The position numbers were made by a program, and so were the translations under genes. Positions 9,472-18,598 of a DNA stretch of 64,000 nt are shown here, piece after piece. Numbering within the stretch: position 1 is the stretch's first letter; the number at the start of each line of letters is the position of its first letter. The notes below the pieces were generated by a model. The model was not told the origin of the DNA. It saw only the letters and a program-made list of their open reading frames with translations, and made no database searches. Source of the DNA: Actinomycetes bacterium (GTDB lineage: Bacteria; Actinomycetota; Thermoleophilia; RBG-16-64-13); contig JAGXFW010000014.1 in NCBI GenBank assembly GCA_024637035.1, forward strand, positions 1 through 64,000, in the 5' to 3' direction.

Positions 9472-10902
9472 TCAGGCGACGTTGAGGTCCGCCCGCGCTT
9501 CCGCGATCACCTCGTCGATCTCGCGCTCGATGTCGTCGGAAAGCGGCTCCACCACGTGAGTGGCGAGGATCTCGGTCACCCGAGCCCGTGCGTGCTGCTG
9601 GATGGTCGGCCGTCCGTCCCTGTCCCAATCACTGTAGTTCCGGCGGTCGGACAGCCGCGGCGTCCACACCTCACCGGCCCTCATGAACTTGCGCGTATGG
9701 TCGAGGGCGAGGAATCCACCTTCGCCCATGACCGCCTCGTGGATCGCCGAGACGCCAAGCGCATCTTCGTCCATGGTGATGCCGCGCATGAACCTGGTGA
9801 CCCACGCCATGATCTCGTCGTCGAGCACGATGAGTTCGGCAGACGTGTGGATCACGTTGTCACCCCCACCCAAAGCGGCCAGGACGTTGGCGCCGGACTG
9901 GACCGCGGGGAGAAGCGTGAGCGCACGCTCGAAGCCGTTCTGATCGTCCATGGCCCGGGCACTCGAGCCGAATGCCGTGACGCTACCGGGGATCTTGTAG
10001 TAGCGCGCCATCTGCGCCGTGGCGACCGACAGTAGCGCGACCTCTGGGTTGCCCCAGATGCTCTGTCCCGTGCGCATGTCCATCACCGTCGGGCGGGGTT
10101 CATAGAGGATCGGCGCTCCCGGGTTGACCACCTGCGCAAGCACGAGCCCGGCCAGGATCTCGGCGTTCTGTTGCACCAGGGAGCCGGCCAAGGACATCGG
10201 GCCGGTAGCTCCCACGATCGGCGCCGGGATCACCCCAAGGGGCACACCCGCGGCAGCCGCCACCATGAGTGCTCGGGTCGAATCCCCCGACAGGGTGAGC
10301 GGGCTCAGCGGGGACACGGAGATCTGCAGCTGAGGACGCGCCACCAGCGCCTCCATGCCGCCGTGGACCGCGGCCGCTATCTTCAGCGAGTAGCGGACCT
10401 CGTCGCCCGACTCCACCGCCACCCTGAGCGGCTTCGTCGTGTTCCTCAGCATCGTGGCCACCCGCACGGGGGTCACTATCTCGGGCTCCACGTCTTTCGG
10501 GGTAGCCGGGGAAGCCATGTGCGTGTTGGGAAGGGCGTCCACAAGCCGGGTGAAGTCGGCCACGTCCTTGACCAGGGCATGGCGTCGTTCCCCGGTCTCG
10601 TGATCGATGACGAACGGGCTCCCGGTGGTAGACAGCGTGTAGAAGCGCCCCGGCACGAGGGGACAATCATGCTCGGGGATGCGGCCGCAGAGCGAGAACT
10701 CCGCCGGACTCGACTCCACCGCCCTGGCGACCAGGTCCGCCGGGAACGTGACACGTTCTCCCCGCACGCCACAGCCGGCCGCTTCGAGACGCTCGCGGGC
10801 ACCGGCGTCTTGGATGAGCATGCCCGTGCGCCCCAGGACTTCCAGCGTGGCCGCGTGGATCGCGTCCAGATCCTCGGGGCTGAGCACCTCTAAGAACTTC
10901 AT
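9472..10902 (-). CDS. MttB-superfamily methyltransferase without in-frame amber
   Basis: A 476-residue cytoplasmic corrinoid methyltransferase of the MttB superfamily. It shares the barrel blocks of MttB (NTTKPLRVAVESGDEVRYSL, GSLVQQNAEILAGLVLAQ, PGAPILYEPRPT) and a C-terminus ending with an acidic helix. Where pyrrolysine would stand it reads AFGSSARAMD with ordinary codons, so it belongs with the non-Pyl members, whose characterised examples use glycine betaine, proline betaine or carnitine. The ATG at 10902 follows AGGGAG; the upstream in-frame extension overlaps the corrinoid gene and is not family-like. Its start is 25 bases after the corrinoid protein gene, the classical pairing of a methyltransferase and its corrinoid partner. 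The substrate is probably a quaternary amine, but cannot be fixed here. Confidence 0.9.
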   Translation of the reverse strand: MKFLEVLSPEDLDAIHAATLEVLGRTGMLIQDAGARERLEAAGCGVRGERVTFPADLVARAVESSPAEFSLCGRIPEHDCPLVPGRFYTLSTTGSPFVIDHETGERRHALVKDVADFTRLVDALPNTHMASPATPKDVEPEIVTPVRVATMLRNTTKPLRVAVESGDEVRYSLKIAAAVHGGMEALVARPQLQISVSPLSPLTLSGDSTRALMVAAAAGVPLGVIPAPIVGATGPMSLAGSLVQQNAEILAGLVLAQVVNPGAPILYEPRPTVMDMRTGQSIWGNPEVALLSVATAQMARYYKIPGSVTAFGSSARAMDDQNGFERALTLLPAVQSGANVLAALGGGDNVIHTSAELIVLDDEIMAWVTRFMRGITMDEDALGVSAIHEAVMGEGGFLALDHTRKFMRAGEVWTPRLSDRRNYSDWDRDGRPTIQQHARARVTEILATHVVEPLSDDIEREIDEVIAEARADLNVA

Positions 10903-10927
10903 GATGCGCACTCCCTTCGTTGCCGTC

Positions 10928-11581
10928 TCAACGGATCCCGGCCAGTTCCCGGGCGACCTCGACCGCGCGGGCGGCGTCGGGCGCAAACCCGTCGGCACCC
11001 ACCCGGTCGGCCCAATCCTGATCGATAGGCGCGCCTCCGAGCAGCACCTTGACCTTCGAACGCAACCCCGCCGCCTCCAACGCCTTGATCACGGCTTCTT
11101 GCTGGTGCACCGTGGTCGTGAGGAGGGCGGACAATCCGAGGAACCCGGCTTCGGTCTCCCGCACCTTCTCCACGAAGACCTCCACGGGCACGTTCACCCC
11201 GAGATCGTCGACGGCGAAACCCGAGGCCTTCAGCATCGCGGCGACGATGTTCTTCCCGATGGAGTGCAGATCGCCGTGCACGGTGCCGAGCACCACCCGC
11301 GCATGTGTGGGCATCTCTTCGCCGGCACCCGTCAAGAGCGGTTGAAGTACCTCGAGCCCGATCTCCATCGATTGCGCACCGCGCACCAGGTCCGGCAGGA
11401 AGTACGAGCCCTTCTGGAACTCCACGCCCACGCTGCGGATGCCTTCGGTCAGGCCTTCGCTCACGATGGTCAGAGCCGGAAGCCCCGCTTCGAGGGCCTT
11501 CTCGGTGAGTGACTTCACCAACGATGGCTCGCCGTCCAGGACCGCCGCACGGATCTCAGCCAGTAACGCTTCTGTATCCAT
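10928..11581 (-). CDS. Methylamine corrinoid protein (MttC/MtbC family)
   Basis: A 217-residue corrinoid carrier. The N-terminal four-helix cap (about residues 1-90, with GVEFQKGSYFLPDLV) is followed by a B12-binding Rossmann domain. The cobalt-ligand motif is D104-L-H106-S-I-G109, with VLLGGAPI near residue 180. It receives methyl groups from the MttB/MtbB-type enzymes of the operon and passes them to a second methyltransferase. It is the first gene of the minus-strand methylamine operon, so the promoter should lie in the 180 bases separating it from the divergent PucR-type regulator. Only one corrinoid gene is visible for three methyltransferases; whether it serves all three is unknown. Confidence 0.93.
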   Translation of the reverse strand: MDTEALLAEIRAAVLDGEPSLVKSLTEKALEAGLPALTIVSEGLTEGIRSVGVEFQKGSYFLPDLVRGAQSMEIGLEVLQPLLTGAGEEMPTHARVVLGTVHGDLHSIGKNIVAAMLKASGFAVDDLGVNVPVEVFVEKVRETEAGFLGLSALLTTTVHQQEAVIKALEAAGLRSKVKVLLGGAPIDQDWADRVGADGFAPDAARAVEVARELAGIR

Positions 11582-11762
11582 CCAAGAAACCCCCTCTGTC
11601 TACCAAGACTCCCGCGTTCTGGGTTCAGAGTAGCACCGGCTGGACCGGTCATCCATGTGGCAAACCCCAGAAGGGCGGGTAGACGAGGGGCCGGTCTTGT
11701 GCCACCATACAAAACTGCCCATGGGACGAACCCCGATACCTTCGGAGGGGAGCAGAACACGC

Positions 11763-13454
11763 GTGACCGTGACAGTCCGCCAAGCACTTCAGACATGGCC
11801 GTTGACCCAGGCGCAGCTGCTTGCCGGGGCGAGGGGCCTCGACAACGAGATATCTTGGACACACATCGTCGAGATATTCGAAGACCCCTACTTCCCATCC
11901 CCCGGGATACTGCTTTGCAGTACGGGCTACGGGTTCAAGGACAACCCGGACCTACAGGCCAGCGTGATGCAGCACGTGGGCGAGGTGGGCATCGCCGCCT
12001 TCCTCATGAAGACCGGCTACGAACTCAAGGAGATACCCGACCGCATGTTGGCCGACGCGGAACGGTTCTCCATCCCCTTCCTCAAGCTCCCCCAGAACAT
12101 CCCATTCGTGGACGTGACGAAAGCGGTGGCCGGCCTTCTACTCGAAAAGGACGCCGAGATCCTGAGGCAAGGGCAGGCGATCCTGCGCCGGCTGATGGAG
12201 GCCCAATTGAGCGGAGGCGGGTTTTCGGCCATAGCTCAGGTCCTCGGTGAATCGCTCTCGTGCTCAGCCTTCATCACCAACCGCAGGGGCGAGATGCTCT
12301 CCACCTACCTAAACCTGTCGCCCAAAGGCTCTGCTCCTCTTCGAACGGACGATGCCGGTGATCCTTCGGTCATCATGCACCTGAAACACTACTCGCAGAA
12401 GATCGGCGCGGCCGCCGGTCTCGACAGGCTCTTCCGACTCAACAAGATCGTCTCCCTCGATTCGGGGCTGGGGACGGGCCAGAAGGCGGCCTTCATCGCT
12501 CCCATCAACTTCGAGAACCGCATGCGCGGTTTCGTCGGGGTGGTGCGTGATCAGCAGATGACCGATCTCGCACTGTGGGCGATCGAGGCGGCCGGGTTGG
12601 TTGCCGCAACCGAGTACCGCACCCTGAGAGTCGAAGAGGTCACCGAACAGCGCTTGGTGGGGAACTTGCTCGACACACTCATCACCCACGACCAGCTCTC
12701 CGACCCGCTGGCATTCCATCGCTTGGCGTCCTGGGGGTACGACGTGAGCATGCCCTGCCGCATCGTGCTCATCGAGATCGAGTTCGAGGGCGGCACGTCG
12801 CGAAAGGAACGGTCGATCGAATACCTGCGGCCTCTGGTGGAGCTCTATTGCCGGAGTTCCGACTACGAGCCCGTGATACGTTTCGTCGGCCCTACTTCCA
12901 TTGCCCTGAAGCAGGTGGCACAGGATGATGAGGCCCGCGAGCGCAAAGATCTCGCGGAGTTCTACCTCCGACTCACCCGCCACCTCCGCACGGCCAAAGT
13001 GTGGGTCGCGGTGGGCCGGCCGGCCCCGCCGCTATCGGGGCTCCGGGCGACCCACGCCGAGGCGACGCGGGCCATGACCATCCTCCGCCGCACGCAGTCG
13101 CAGGGTGGAGCACTCTGCGCCGAGGACCTCGGCCTCGACAACGTGCTCCTCGATCTGGCGACCTCCGACAGAGCGCTCGACTACGCCCGCGGCGTCCTCG
13201 CCCCGCTGCTCGGACCGGAGGGCCTTCGCGGACGGTCGAACCTGCTCTCGACCTTGCAGGCGTACCTCGAGGTGGATGCAGACACGCAGAAGGCAGCGGA
13301 TCGCCTCTTCGTTCACCCGAACACGGTCAGGTACCGGCTCAAGACCATCGAAGAAGTCACGGGCCGCTCTCTTCAGTCGAGCAACGACCGCACCATGTTC
13401 ACCATCGCCCTGCGCCTGCTCGACCTGAGCGACACCTCGGCGGCCGGCGTCTAG
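11763..13454 (+). CDS. PucR-family transcriptional regulator
   Basis: A 563-residue regulator. The N-terminal PucR domain (about residues 1-130) includes the block PSPGILLCSTGYGF. A central GGDEF-like region follows, and the C-terminal PucR helix-turn-helix (about residues 485-550) includes AADRLFVHPNTVRYRLKTIEE. The GTG at 11763 is chosen because it follows GGAGGGGAG and the PucR domain begins right after it; an ATG at 11721 is an alternative. It is transcribed divergently from the corrinoid/methyltransferase operon and is probably its regulator. Family members respond to nitrogen compounds such as purines or proline. It ends at TAG. A hairpin at 13463-13492 separates it from the convergent transporter operon. 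Confidence 0.88.
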   Translation: MTVTVRQALQTWPLTQAQLLAGARGLDNEISWTHIVEIFEDPYFPSPGILLCSTGYGFKDNPDLQASVMQHVGEVGIAAFLMKTGYELKEIPDRMLADAERFSIPFLKLPQNIPFVDVTKAVAGLLLEKDAEILRQGQAILRRLMEAQLSGGGFSAIAQVLGESLSCSAFITNRRGEMLSTYLNLSPKGSAPLRTDDAGDPSVIMHLKHYSQKIGAAAGLDRLFRLNKIVSLDSGLGTGQKAAFIAPINFENRMRGFVGVVRDQQMTDLALWAIEAAGLVAATEYRTLRVEEVTEQRLVGNLLDTLITHDQLSDPLAFHRLASWGYDVSMPCRIVLIEIEFEGGTSRKERSIEYLRPLVELYCRSSDYEPVIRFVGPTSIALKQVAQDDEARERKDLAEFYLRLTRHLRTAKVWVAVGRPAPPLSGLRATHAEATRAMTILRRTQSQGGALCAEDLGLDNVLLDLATSDRALDYARGVLAPLLGPEGLRGRSNLLSTLQAYLEVDADTQKAADRLFVHPNTVRYRLKTIEEVTGRSLQSSNDRTMFTIALRLLDLSDTSAAGV

Positions 13455-13462
13455 GGGACACG

Positions 13463-13492
13463 GGAGCGGTCGGGACTAGGCCCAACCGCTCC
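13463..13492. terminator. Bidirectional hairpin between convergent genes
   Basis: A 12-bp stem with one mismatch (13463-13474 with 13481-13492) and a 6-base loop lies in the 44-base gap between two converging genes. It has no U-tract. The position argues for a terminator. Confidence 0.6.
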
Positions 13493-13498
13493 ATCCCA

Positions 13499-14323
13499 CT
13501 ACCTCTTGGCAGCGTCCACAGCGGTCAGCTGCAAGAGACCTCGCGTTCCCACCAATCGGAGCCCGATGATCACGGCGATAACCGAGATGCCGATGAACAC
13601 CGAGGCGATGGCTGCCACCGCAGGGCTCACCTCATAGCGAAGCGATGTCCAGATGACCACGGGCAGGGTCACCGTGCGCGGAGCGGTGAGGAACAGCGAC
13701 ATCATGAACTCGTTGAACGAGATGACGAACGCGAAGAGCGCACCGGCGGCCACTCCCGGGAGGATGCTCGGAAGCGTCACCAGGAAGAACGTGCGCAACG
13801 GCCCCGCCCCAAGTACCCGGGCGGCTTCTTCCGCCGCTGTATCCGTGCCGGCATACACTGCTCGTATCGCGAGATAGGCGATGGGCGTGCCCCACAATGA
13901 ATGGGCGATCATGACGCCCGGGAACGTCCCGCTTAGCCCTATCCTACTCGCGAACATCAGGAGCCCCACGGCGAGGATGAGTCCGGGCATGAAGAAAGGC
14001 ACCATGACGCCGAAGTTCAGGCCGGTCGCCCGCCTACCCTGGGCTTTCGCCAGACCGAGTGCGGCCGGCGTGGCCAGAAGCAACGACAGCACACTGGATC
14101 CCGCGGCGATGATGAGGCTATGCTGGAAGGGTCCTGTCCAGCGAGAGGCGGTGAAGATCTCTTCATACCAACGGAGCGAGAAATCGAGGCTCGGTTTCGC
14201 CATATATGGTGACGAGCCGAACGACAGCCAGACCACGATGACGAGAGGCGACAGCAAGAAGATCACCGCGATGAGGCCCAGCACGCGGTATGAGAGAGAT
14301 GGTAGCGACCAACGCGGGTTCAC
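13499..14323 (-). CDS. ABC transporter permease, spermidine/putrescine PotC type
   Basis: A 274-residue inner-membrane permease with about six membrane segments. The transport domain has the coupling motif EEAARVLGAGPLRTFFLVTLP (residues near 165-185), typical of PotC/YdcV proteins. It is the last gene of a four-gene importer operon; its start overlaps the end of the PotB-type gene (ATGA-like, 14320-14323). It ends at TAG. Known family substrates are polyamines, but related systems carry betaines, so the ligand here is open. Confidence 0.9.
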   Translation of the reverse strand: MNPRWSLPSLSYRVLGLIAVIFLLSPLVIVVWLSFGSSPYMAKPSLDFSLRWYEEIFTASRWTGPFQHSLIIAAGSSVLSLLLATPAALGLAKAQGRRATGLNFGVMVPFFMPGLILAVGLLMFASRIGLSGTFPGVMIAHSLWGTPIAYLAIRAVYAGTDTAAEEAARVLGAGPLRTFFLVTLPSILPGVAAGALFAFVISFNEFMMSLFLTAPRTVTLPVVIWTSLRYEVSPAVAAIASVFIGISVIAVIIGLRLVGTRGLLQLTAVDAAKR

Positions 14324-15225
14324 GCGACGTTCCTTCTGGCCATGACTCGGGCCACGCTCTGCGCGACGACCAAGACCACCACGATGAGGCTGAACAGTGT
14401 GACGGCCAGCCCCGCGCCTCTCGGCCAGTTGAACGCGGTGAGGAACTGGCTCGAGATTTCCTGAGACACGAACTTACCCGCCGAACTGCCCAGCAGTTGA
14501 GGCGACGCGTACTCTCCCATGGCCCAGACGAAGATCACCGTGGCGGCGGAGGCGATGCCGGGCGCGGAGAGCGGCAGCGTCACGTGGAGGAAGGCTTTCA
14601 AGCGAGAGGCCCCCATGTCTCGTGCACTCTCGACCAGGCTACGGTCGATCCCGGCGAGCACCGCCGCCATGATCAGGATCGAATACGGGAGGGTGATCTG
14701 GACGATCCCGATCACGACACCGAACGTGTTGTACACGACCCGAAGAGGTTCGTCGATCAATCCCAAACTCATGAGACCGTCGTTGAGTGCGCCCCCAGGA
14801 CTGAGGATGATCAACCACCCGTAGATCAGCACCAGGATGTTCGTCCAGAGCGGCACGATGACAGCGAACAGCAGGATCACTTTCAGACGCGGCCCGCATC
14901 GGTTGATCCAGTAGGCCAACGGATAGGCGAGGGCCAAACCCAGCACCGTCACCAGAAGACTCACCCCCAGCGTGTAGCCGAAGATCCTCAGATAGAAGCC
15001 GTCGGTGAGAAGAGTCGTGTAGCTGTCGAGCGTCCACGTGCCCTCTCTGTACGCGCTGCCGGATTCGTGCACCGAGAGGCTGATCCGTCCCATGAACATG
15101 ATAGGTACGATGAAGAAGAGGGCAGTCAGAACTACGGCAGGCAGTGCGAGCCACACCCTGTCAAGTCGGGCCCAGGAGCCGCGTGACGCCCCGCCACGAG
15201 TCTCGGAAGCCGTACCGTCACCCAT
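14320..15225 (-). CDS. ABC transporter permease, spermidine/putrescine PotB type
   Basis: A 301-residue permease. A hydrophilic N-terminus of about 25 residues precedes the first membrane segment; the coupling motif is ESARDMGASRLKAFLHVTLP. It forms the heteromeric channel with the PotC-type protein. Its ATG overlaps the stop of the ATPase gene by one base (TGATG at 15225), indicating coupled translation. The order binding protein, ATPase, PotB, PotC on one transcript is typical of this family, although the binding protein is often last. Confidence 0.9.
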   Translation of the reverse strand: MGDGTASETRGGASRGSWARLDRVWLALPAVVLTALFFIVPIMFMGRISLSVHESGSAYREGTWTLDSYTTLLTDGFYLRIFGYTLGVSLLVTVLGLALAYPLAYWINRCGPRLKVILLFAVIVPLWTNILVLIYGWLIILSPGGALNDGLMSLGLIDEPLRVVYNTFGVVIGIVQITLPYSILIMAAVLAGIDRSLVESARDMGASRLKAFLHVTLPLSAPGIASAATVIFVWAMGEYASPQLLGSSAGKFVSQEISSQFLTAFNWPRGAGLAVTLFSLIVVVLVVAQSVARVMARRNVA

Positions 15226-16352
15226 CAGGCCCTCTCCACCACGATCACATCACGAGCGTCGAACGCGGCGAACACCCGGTCGCCTCGTTCGAACACCGCT
15301 TCGCGCCTCGGCAGGTCCACCAGCAGATCTCCGCCATCTGGCAGGTTTATCACGTACTCGTACGATTCACCCTTGTACGCCCACAGCTTGACCACGCCCT
15401 CGATCACGTTGTCTTTGGTGGGCCGGTCCGCGTGGAGCGTGATCGCCCGCGGCCGTATCATGACGGCGCACTGCTGGCCGACGTCGCCGGAGTGGATCCC
15501 CATCAGGTCGAGTCCACTCTCCGTTCGGACCGTGCACGTCTCGCCGCTGCCGGCCGCGACGGACCCATCGAGTCGGTTCGACTCCCCGATGAAGCCGGCA
15601 ACGAAGGCCGAGGCCGGCCGGTCGTAGACCTCGCTGGGTTCCGCGTCCTGCGCAATGAGGCCCTCGTCCATCACGATGATGCGATCGGACATGGTGAGAG
15701 CCTCCTCCTGATCGTGTGTCACGAACAGCGAGGTGATCCCAAGGTCCACCTGTAGCTCTTTCAACTCAAGCTGCAATTGCTGACGCAGTCGCCTGTCGAG
15801 GTTGGTGAGTGCCTCGTCGAGCAGTAGTATCGCCGGCTCCACCACGATGGCTCGCGCCACAGCGACCCGCTGCCGCTGCCCCCCGGAGAGCTGCGAGGGC
15901 TTCCGCTTCTCGTAGCCCTCAAGCCGCACCCGTCGCATCGCCGTCGCCACACGGTCGTCTATCTCGGCCTTGCTCACGCCCCGCATCTTCAGGCCGAAGG
16001 CCACGTTGTCGTGCACGTTCATGTGCGGGAAGAGCGCGTAGCTCTGGAAGACCATGGCGGTGTTCCGCTTCTCGGGCGGCAGGTGAGTCACGTCGCTGCC
16101 TCGGATGAAGATACGACCGGCCGTGACCTCCTCGAGTCCAGCCACCATCCGCAGTGTCGTGGTCTTGCCACAGCCGCTCGGTCCGAGTATCGACACGAAC
16201 TCGCCCGAAGCGACCGAGAAGTCGATGGAATCCACGGCCACGACCGGGCCGAAGTGCTTACTCAGACCCTGCACCTCGAGGTCGGGGGTAGTGGCGCCCC
16301 CACCGGGGGGCGCCACGCTGTCCTTCATCGGTTGGACCGAGACGTCTGTCAC
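15225..16352 (-). CDS. ABC transporter ATP-binding protein, PotA type
   Basis: A 375-residue ATPase. Walker A is GPSGCGKTT, the signature LSGGQRQR and Walker B ILLLDEAL. A C-terminal TOBE-like domain spans about residues 265-370, the arrangement of PotA/FbpC. The start is a GTG at 16352 within a GTGA overlap with the binding-protein gene, preceded by AAGGAG; the longer in-frame start would overlap the upstream gene further without a ribosome site. A Pro/Gly-rich linker of about 20 residues precedes the ATPase domain. Walker B reads DEAL rather than the usual DEPL, a mild departure. Confidence 0.9.
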   Translation of the reverse strand: MTDVSVQPMKDSVAPPGGGATTPDLEVQGLSKHFGPVVAVDSIDFSVASGEFVSILGPSGCGKTTTLRMVAGLEEVTAGRIFIRGSDVTHLPPEKRNTAMVFQSYALFPHMNVHDNVAFGLKMRGVSKAEIDDRVATAMRRVRLEGYEKRKPSQLSGGQRQRVAVARAIVVEPAILLLDEALTNLDRRLRQQLQLELKELQVDLGITSLFVTHDQEEALTMSDRIIVMDEGLIAQDAEPSEVYDRPASAFVAGFIGESNRLDGSVAAGSGETCTVRTESGLDLMGIHSGDVGQQCAVMIRPRAITLHADRPTKDNVIEGVVKLWAYKGESYEYVINLPDGGDLLVDLPRREAVFERGDRVFAAFDARDVIVVERA

Positions 16353-17524
16353 TGTCCGAGGATCTCCTTCTTCCAACGGCTGTCCCAACTGTCCCAATCC
16401 TGGTAGAAGATGTCCCAGTCGTAGTCATGGAACGCTTCCCAGTCCTCGTTGGACACCGGAGGATGATCGTAGGGTACTCCGTCAGGCAGGGTCACCTTGC
16501 TGTTGGCGATGCCCATCCACTGCCGCGCGCACCACTCTTCCTGGCGGTCGGGCGACGTGATGAAGTTGATGAACGCTTCGCCCAGATCCTGGTGCTTGGT
16601 GCCGCGCACGACGAAGAAGTAGTCGATGTATCCGACCTGACCGTCGGTCGGGATGACCGTGGTGAGGTTGAGGCGCTCGCCCACGTCGCCCATCGCCGAC
16701 TGCGTGGCGTAGTAGTAGCCGGCCGTGAGGTCACCCCGCTCGAGAAGGCCGAAGAACTCTCCACCCGATTCGTACCACTTCAGCATGCTCGGAGCAAGCT
16801 CTTTGGTCTTGGCGAACACCTGGTCGGTGAGAGCAGGGTCGGTGAGAGCTTCGCGCGGGTCCAGACCGAGGGCGTAGATGGCCGGATAGATGCTGTAGTA
16901 GAAGCCTTTGTCGAACGATATCTTGCCCTTGAGCTCGGGCTTGTCCCAGAAGTCGGCCCATTTGGTCAAGTCGGTGCCTGCAGCCGTCACGATGCCGGCA
17001 TACGCGCCGTCGAACGGCACACCGAAGCCATCAGCGGCCGGCTTCTGCGCCAAGAGGGCCGGGAAGGTGTCGGCCATGTTGGGGATGTTCTCCGGGCGGA
17101 TCGGCAGGAAGAGGTTGTCCTCGATGACCGCGTAGTACACCGAGCCATCGCCGATGGTCACGTCGAACGGCGGATCGTCGGCCGGAGCTGCTTTGATCTT
17201 GCTCGGGATCTCGGTCCATACTCCCTGCACCTCGACCTCGGCTCCAGTGATCTCCATGAACGGCTTGGCGAACACCTCGATGAACATCTCGGTATAGGGG
17301 CCGCTCCACGCTGTGGCGATCAGTTTCTCGCCCTTGTACTTGTCGCGGATGTCGGCGTACGGATCCGCTACGGTGGTCTCGGTGGTGACCGGTGCAGCCA
17401 TGGTCTCGGTTGTGGCAGGCGGTGCCGTGGTGGTGGTCGTGTCGCCGCAGCCTGCGAGAGACAGGAGCAGCGTGACGACGATGACGACAGCGAGCACTAG
17501 GCTCACTTTCCTACGAGCAGACAT
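16349..17524 (-). CDS. ABC transporter substrate-binding lipoprotein, spermidine/putrescine PotD type
   Basis: A 391-residue exported lipoprotein. The N-terminal signal ends in a lipobox LAGC at about residue 26, followed by a Thr-rich linker as in the other binding proteins of this window. The mature region resembles PotD/AfuA-type proteins: TAWSGPYTEMF near the start and an ATQSAMGDVGERL block. The C-terminus is rich in Trp, Asp and Tyr, often seen in binding proteins for quaternary ammonium ligands, but I cannot identify the aromatic cage. It leads the operon with the ATPase and two permeases. The ligand could be a polyamine, choline or a betaine. Confidence 0.87.
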   Translation of the reverse strand: MSARRKVSLVLAVVIVVTLLLSLAGCGDTTTTTAPPATTETMAAPVTTETTVADPYADIRDKYKGEKLIATAWSGPYTEMFIEVFAKPFMEITGAEVEVQGVWTEIPSKIKAAPADDPPFDVTIGDGSVYYAVIEDNLFLPIRPENIPNMADTFPALLAQKPAADGFGVPFDGAYAGIVTAAGTDLTKWADFWDKPELKGKISFDKGFYYSIYPAIYALGLDPREALTDPALTDQVFAKTKELAPSMLKWYESGGEFFGLLERGDLTAGYYYATQSAMGDVGERLNLTTVIPTDGQVGYIDYFFVVRGTKHQDLGEAFINFITSPDRQEEWCARQWMGIANSKVTLPDGVPYDHPPVSNEDWEAFHDYDWDIFYQDWDSWDSRWKKEILGQ

Positions 17525-17665
17525 CTCATGACCCCCTGGTGGGAAGACCGAGCGACCCGGAACCTTCGGAGCACTCTGGATACCAACAACGATGGCGCAG
17601 TCGCATATGGACGTGATTCAAGCCGATTGGGACCTCCTCCTTCCCGGTAGATGACTCCGTGCGGT

Positions 17666-18544
17666 TCACTCCGACCACGTGCGGACCGCGTTGGCGACGA
17701 TCTCGATATAGCGGGCGAATGCTTCCTCGGTCGCCCAGGCAAGATGATCGGTGATGACCAGATGGCCTGAGTCACGGAGACGCACCACATCGGGGCGATC
17801 GAGCCACCCAGGGTCGGTCTCCCATGGGCCGACGTCGAGTGCCGCACGCGCGACGTGCCCGTCCTCGATCACCTCGAGCAAAGCATCGTGGTCTACGAGA
17901 GAGGCCCGAGCGGTGTTCACGACAAACGACCCGGACGGCAGCGAGCGAAGCTCCTCGAGACCCAACACTCGCCCTGCCTCACCGGGGAGATGCAGGCTGA
18001 TCACCGAAGACTTCGCAAGGACCTTAGTCAGGCCCAGCTGCTCGAAGCCTTCAACGGGTCGCTGGTCGTACACCAACACCCGGCACCCCAGGCCGCGAAG
18101 CCCCTCGGCGACGCCCTGGCCTATCCGACCCCCACCCAACACCCCCACGGTGCGACCGGCGATCTCTGCGCCGAGGCTGTCGGTGAGACCCTCCGCAATC
18201 TGACGCCCTCGGGCCAAGTGGAAGATGAGGGTCAGCGCGAACTCGGCAACGGCCACCGTGCAGTAGCCGGCGACCGTATCAACGGCTATCCCTCGGGTCT
18301 CGCACTCGGCTAGATCCACGTGGTCGAGGCCGGTGGTGCGCGTCAACAGCGCACGAAGACCGGGGAGCTGATCGAGTTCGGCCGGTCCCACGGAAGAACC
18401 CAGCTCCACGATCGCAAGCGTGCAGTCGGTGTGACGGTGAGCCGCCTCGGCCAGCGTCCCGCTCTCAAGCCGCATGCGGGCCCGCACGTCGGCGGGCAGC
18501 GCGTCGATCTCTGCAGGTGCCGCCTCGAACATGACGATACTCAA
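17666..18544 (-). CDS. D-2-hydroxyacid dehydrogenase family protein (copy 2)
   Basis: A 292-residue paralogue of the protein at 8518-9396 with the same length and layout. The Rossmann motif is GVLGGGRIGQGVA. NTARASLVD supplies the putative catalytic Arg, DVGPWETDPGWL the Glu and ITDHLAWATEEAF the His. The start codon is TTG at 18544, preceded by AAGGGGG; the alignment with copy 1 supports this unusual start. It follows a thiamine-diphosphate enzyme gene and precedes a polyamine/betaine-type importer. The recurrence of the pair transporter plus this dehydrogenase suggests a shared catabolic role, but the substrate is unknown. Confidence 0.85.
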   Translation of the reverse strand: MSIVMFEAAPAEIDALPADVRARMRLESGTLAEAAHRHTDCTLAIVELGSSVGPAELDQLPGLRALLTRTTGLDHVDLAECETRGIAVDTVAGYCTVAVAEFALTLIFHLARGRQIAEGLTDSLGAEIAGRTVGVLGGGRIGQGVAEGLRGLGCRVLVYDQRPVEGFEQLGLTKVLAKSSVISLHLPGEAGRVLGLEELRSLPSGSFVVNTARASLVDHDALLEVIEDGHVARAALDVGPWETDPGWLDRPDVVRLRDSGHLVITDHLAWATEEAFARYIEIVANAVRTWSE

Positions 18545-18598
18545 GCCTGACCCCCTTCGGGCACTCGATCTACCGTACCCGTCTCGGTTGCAGCACGA

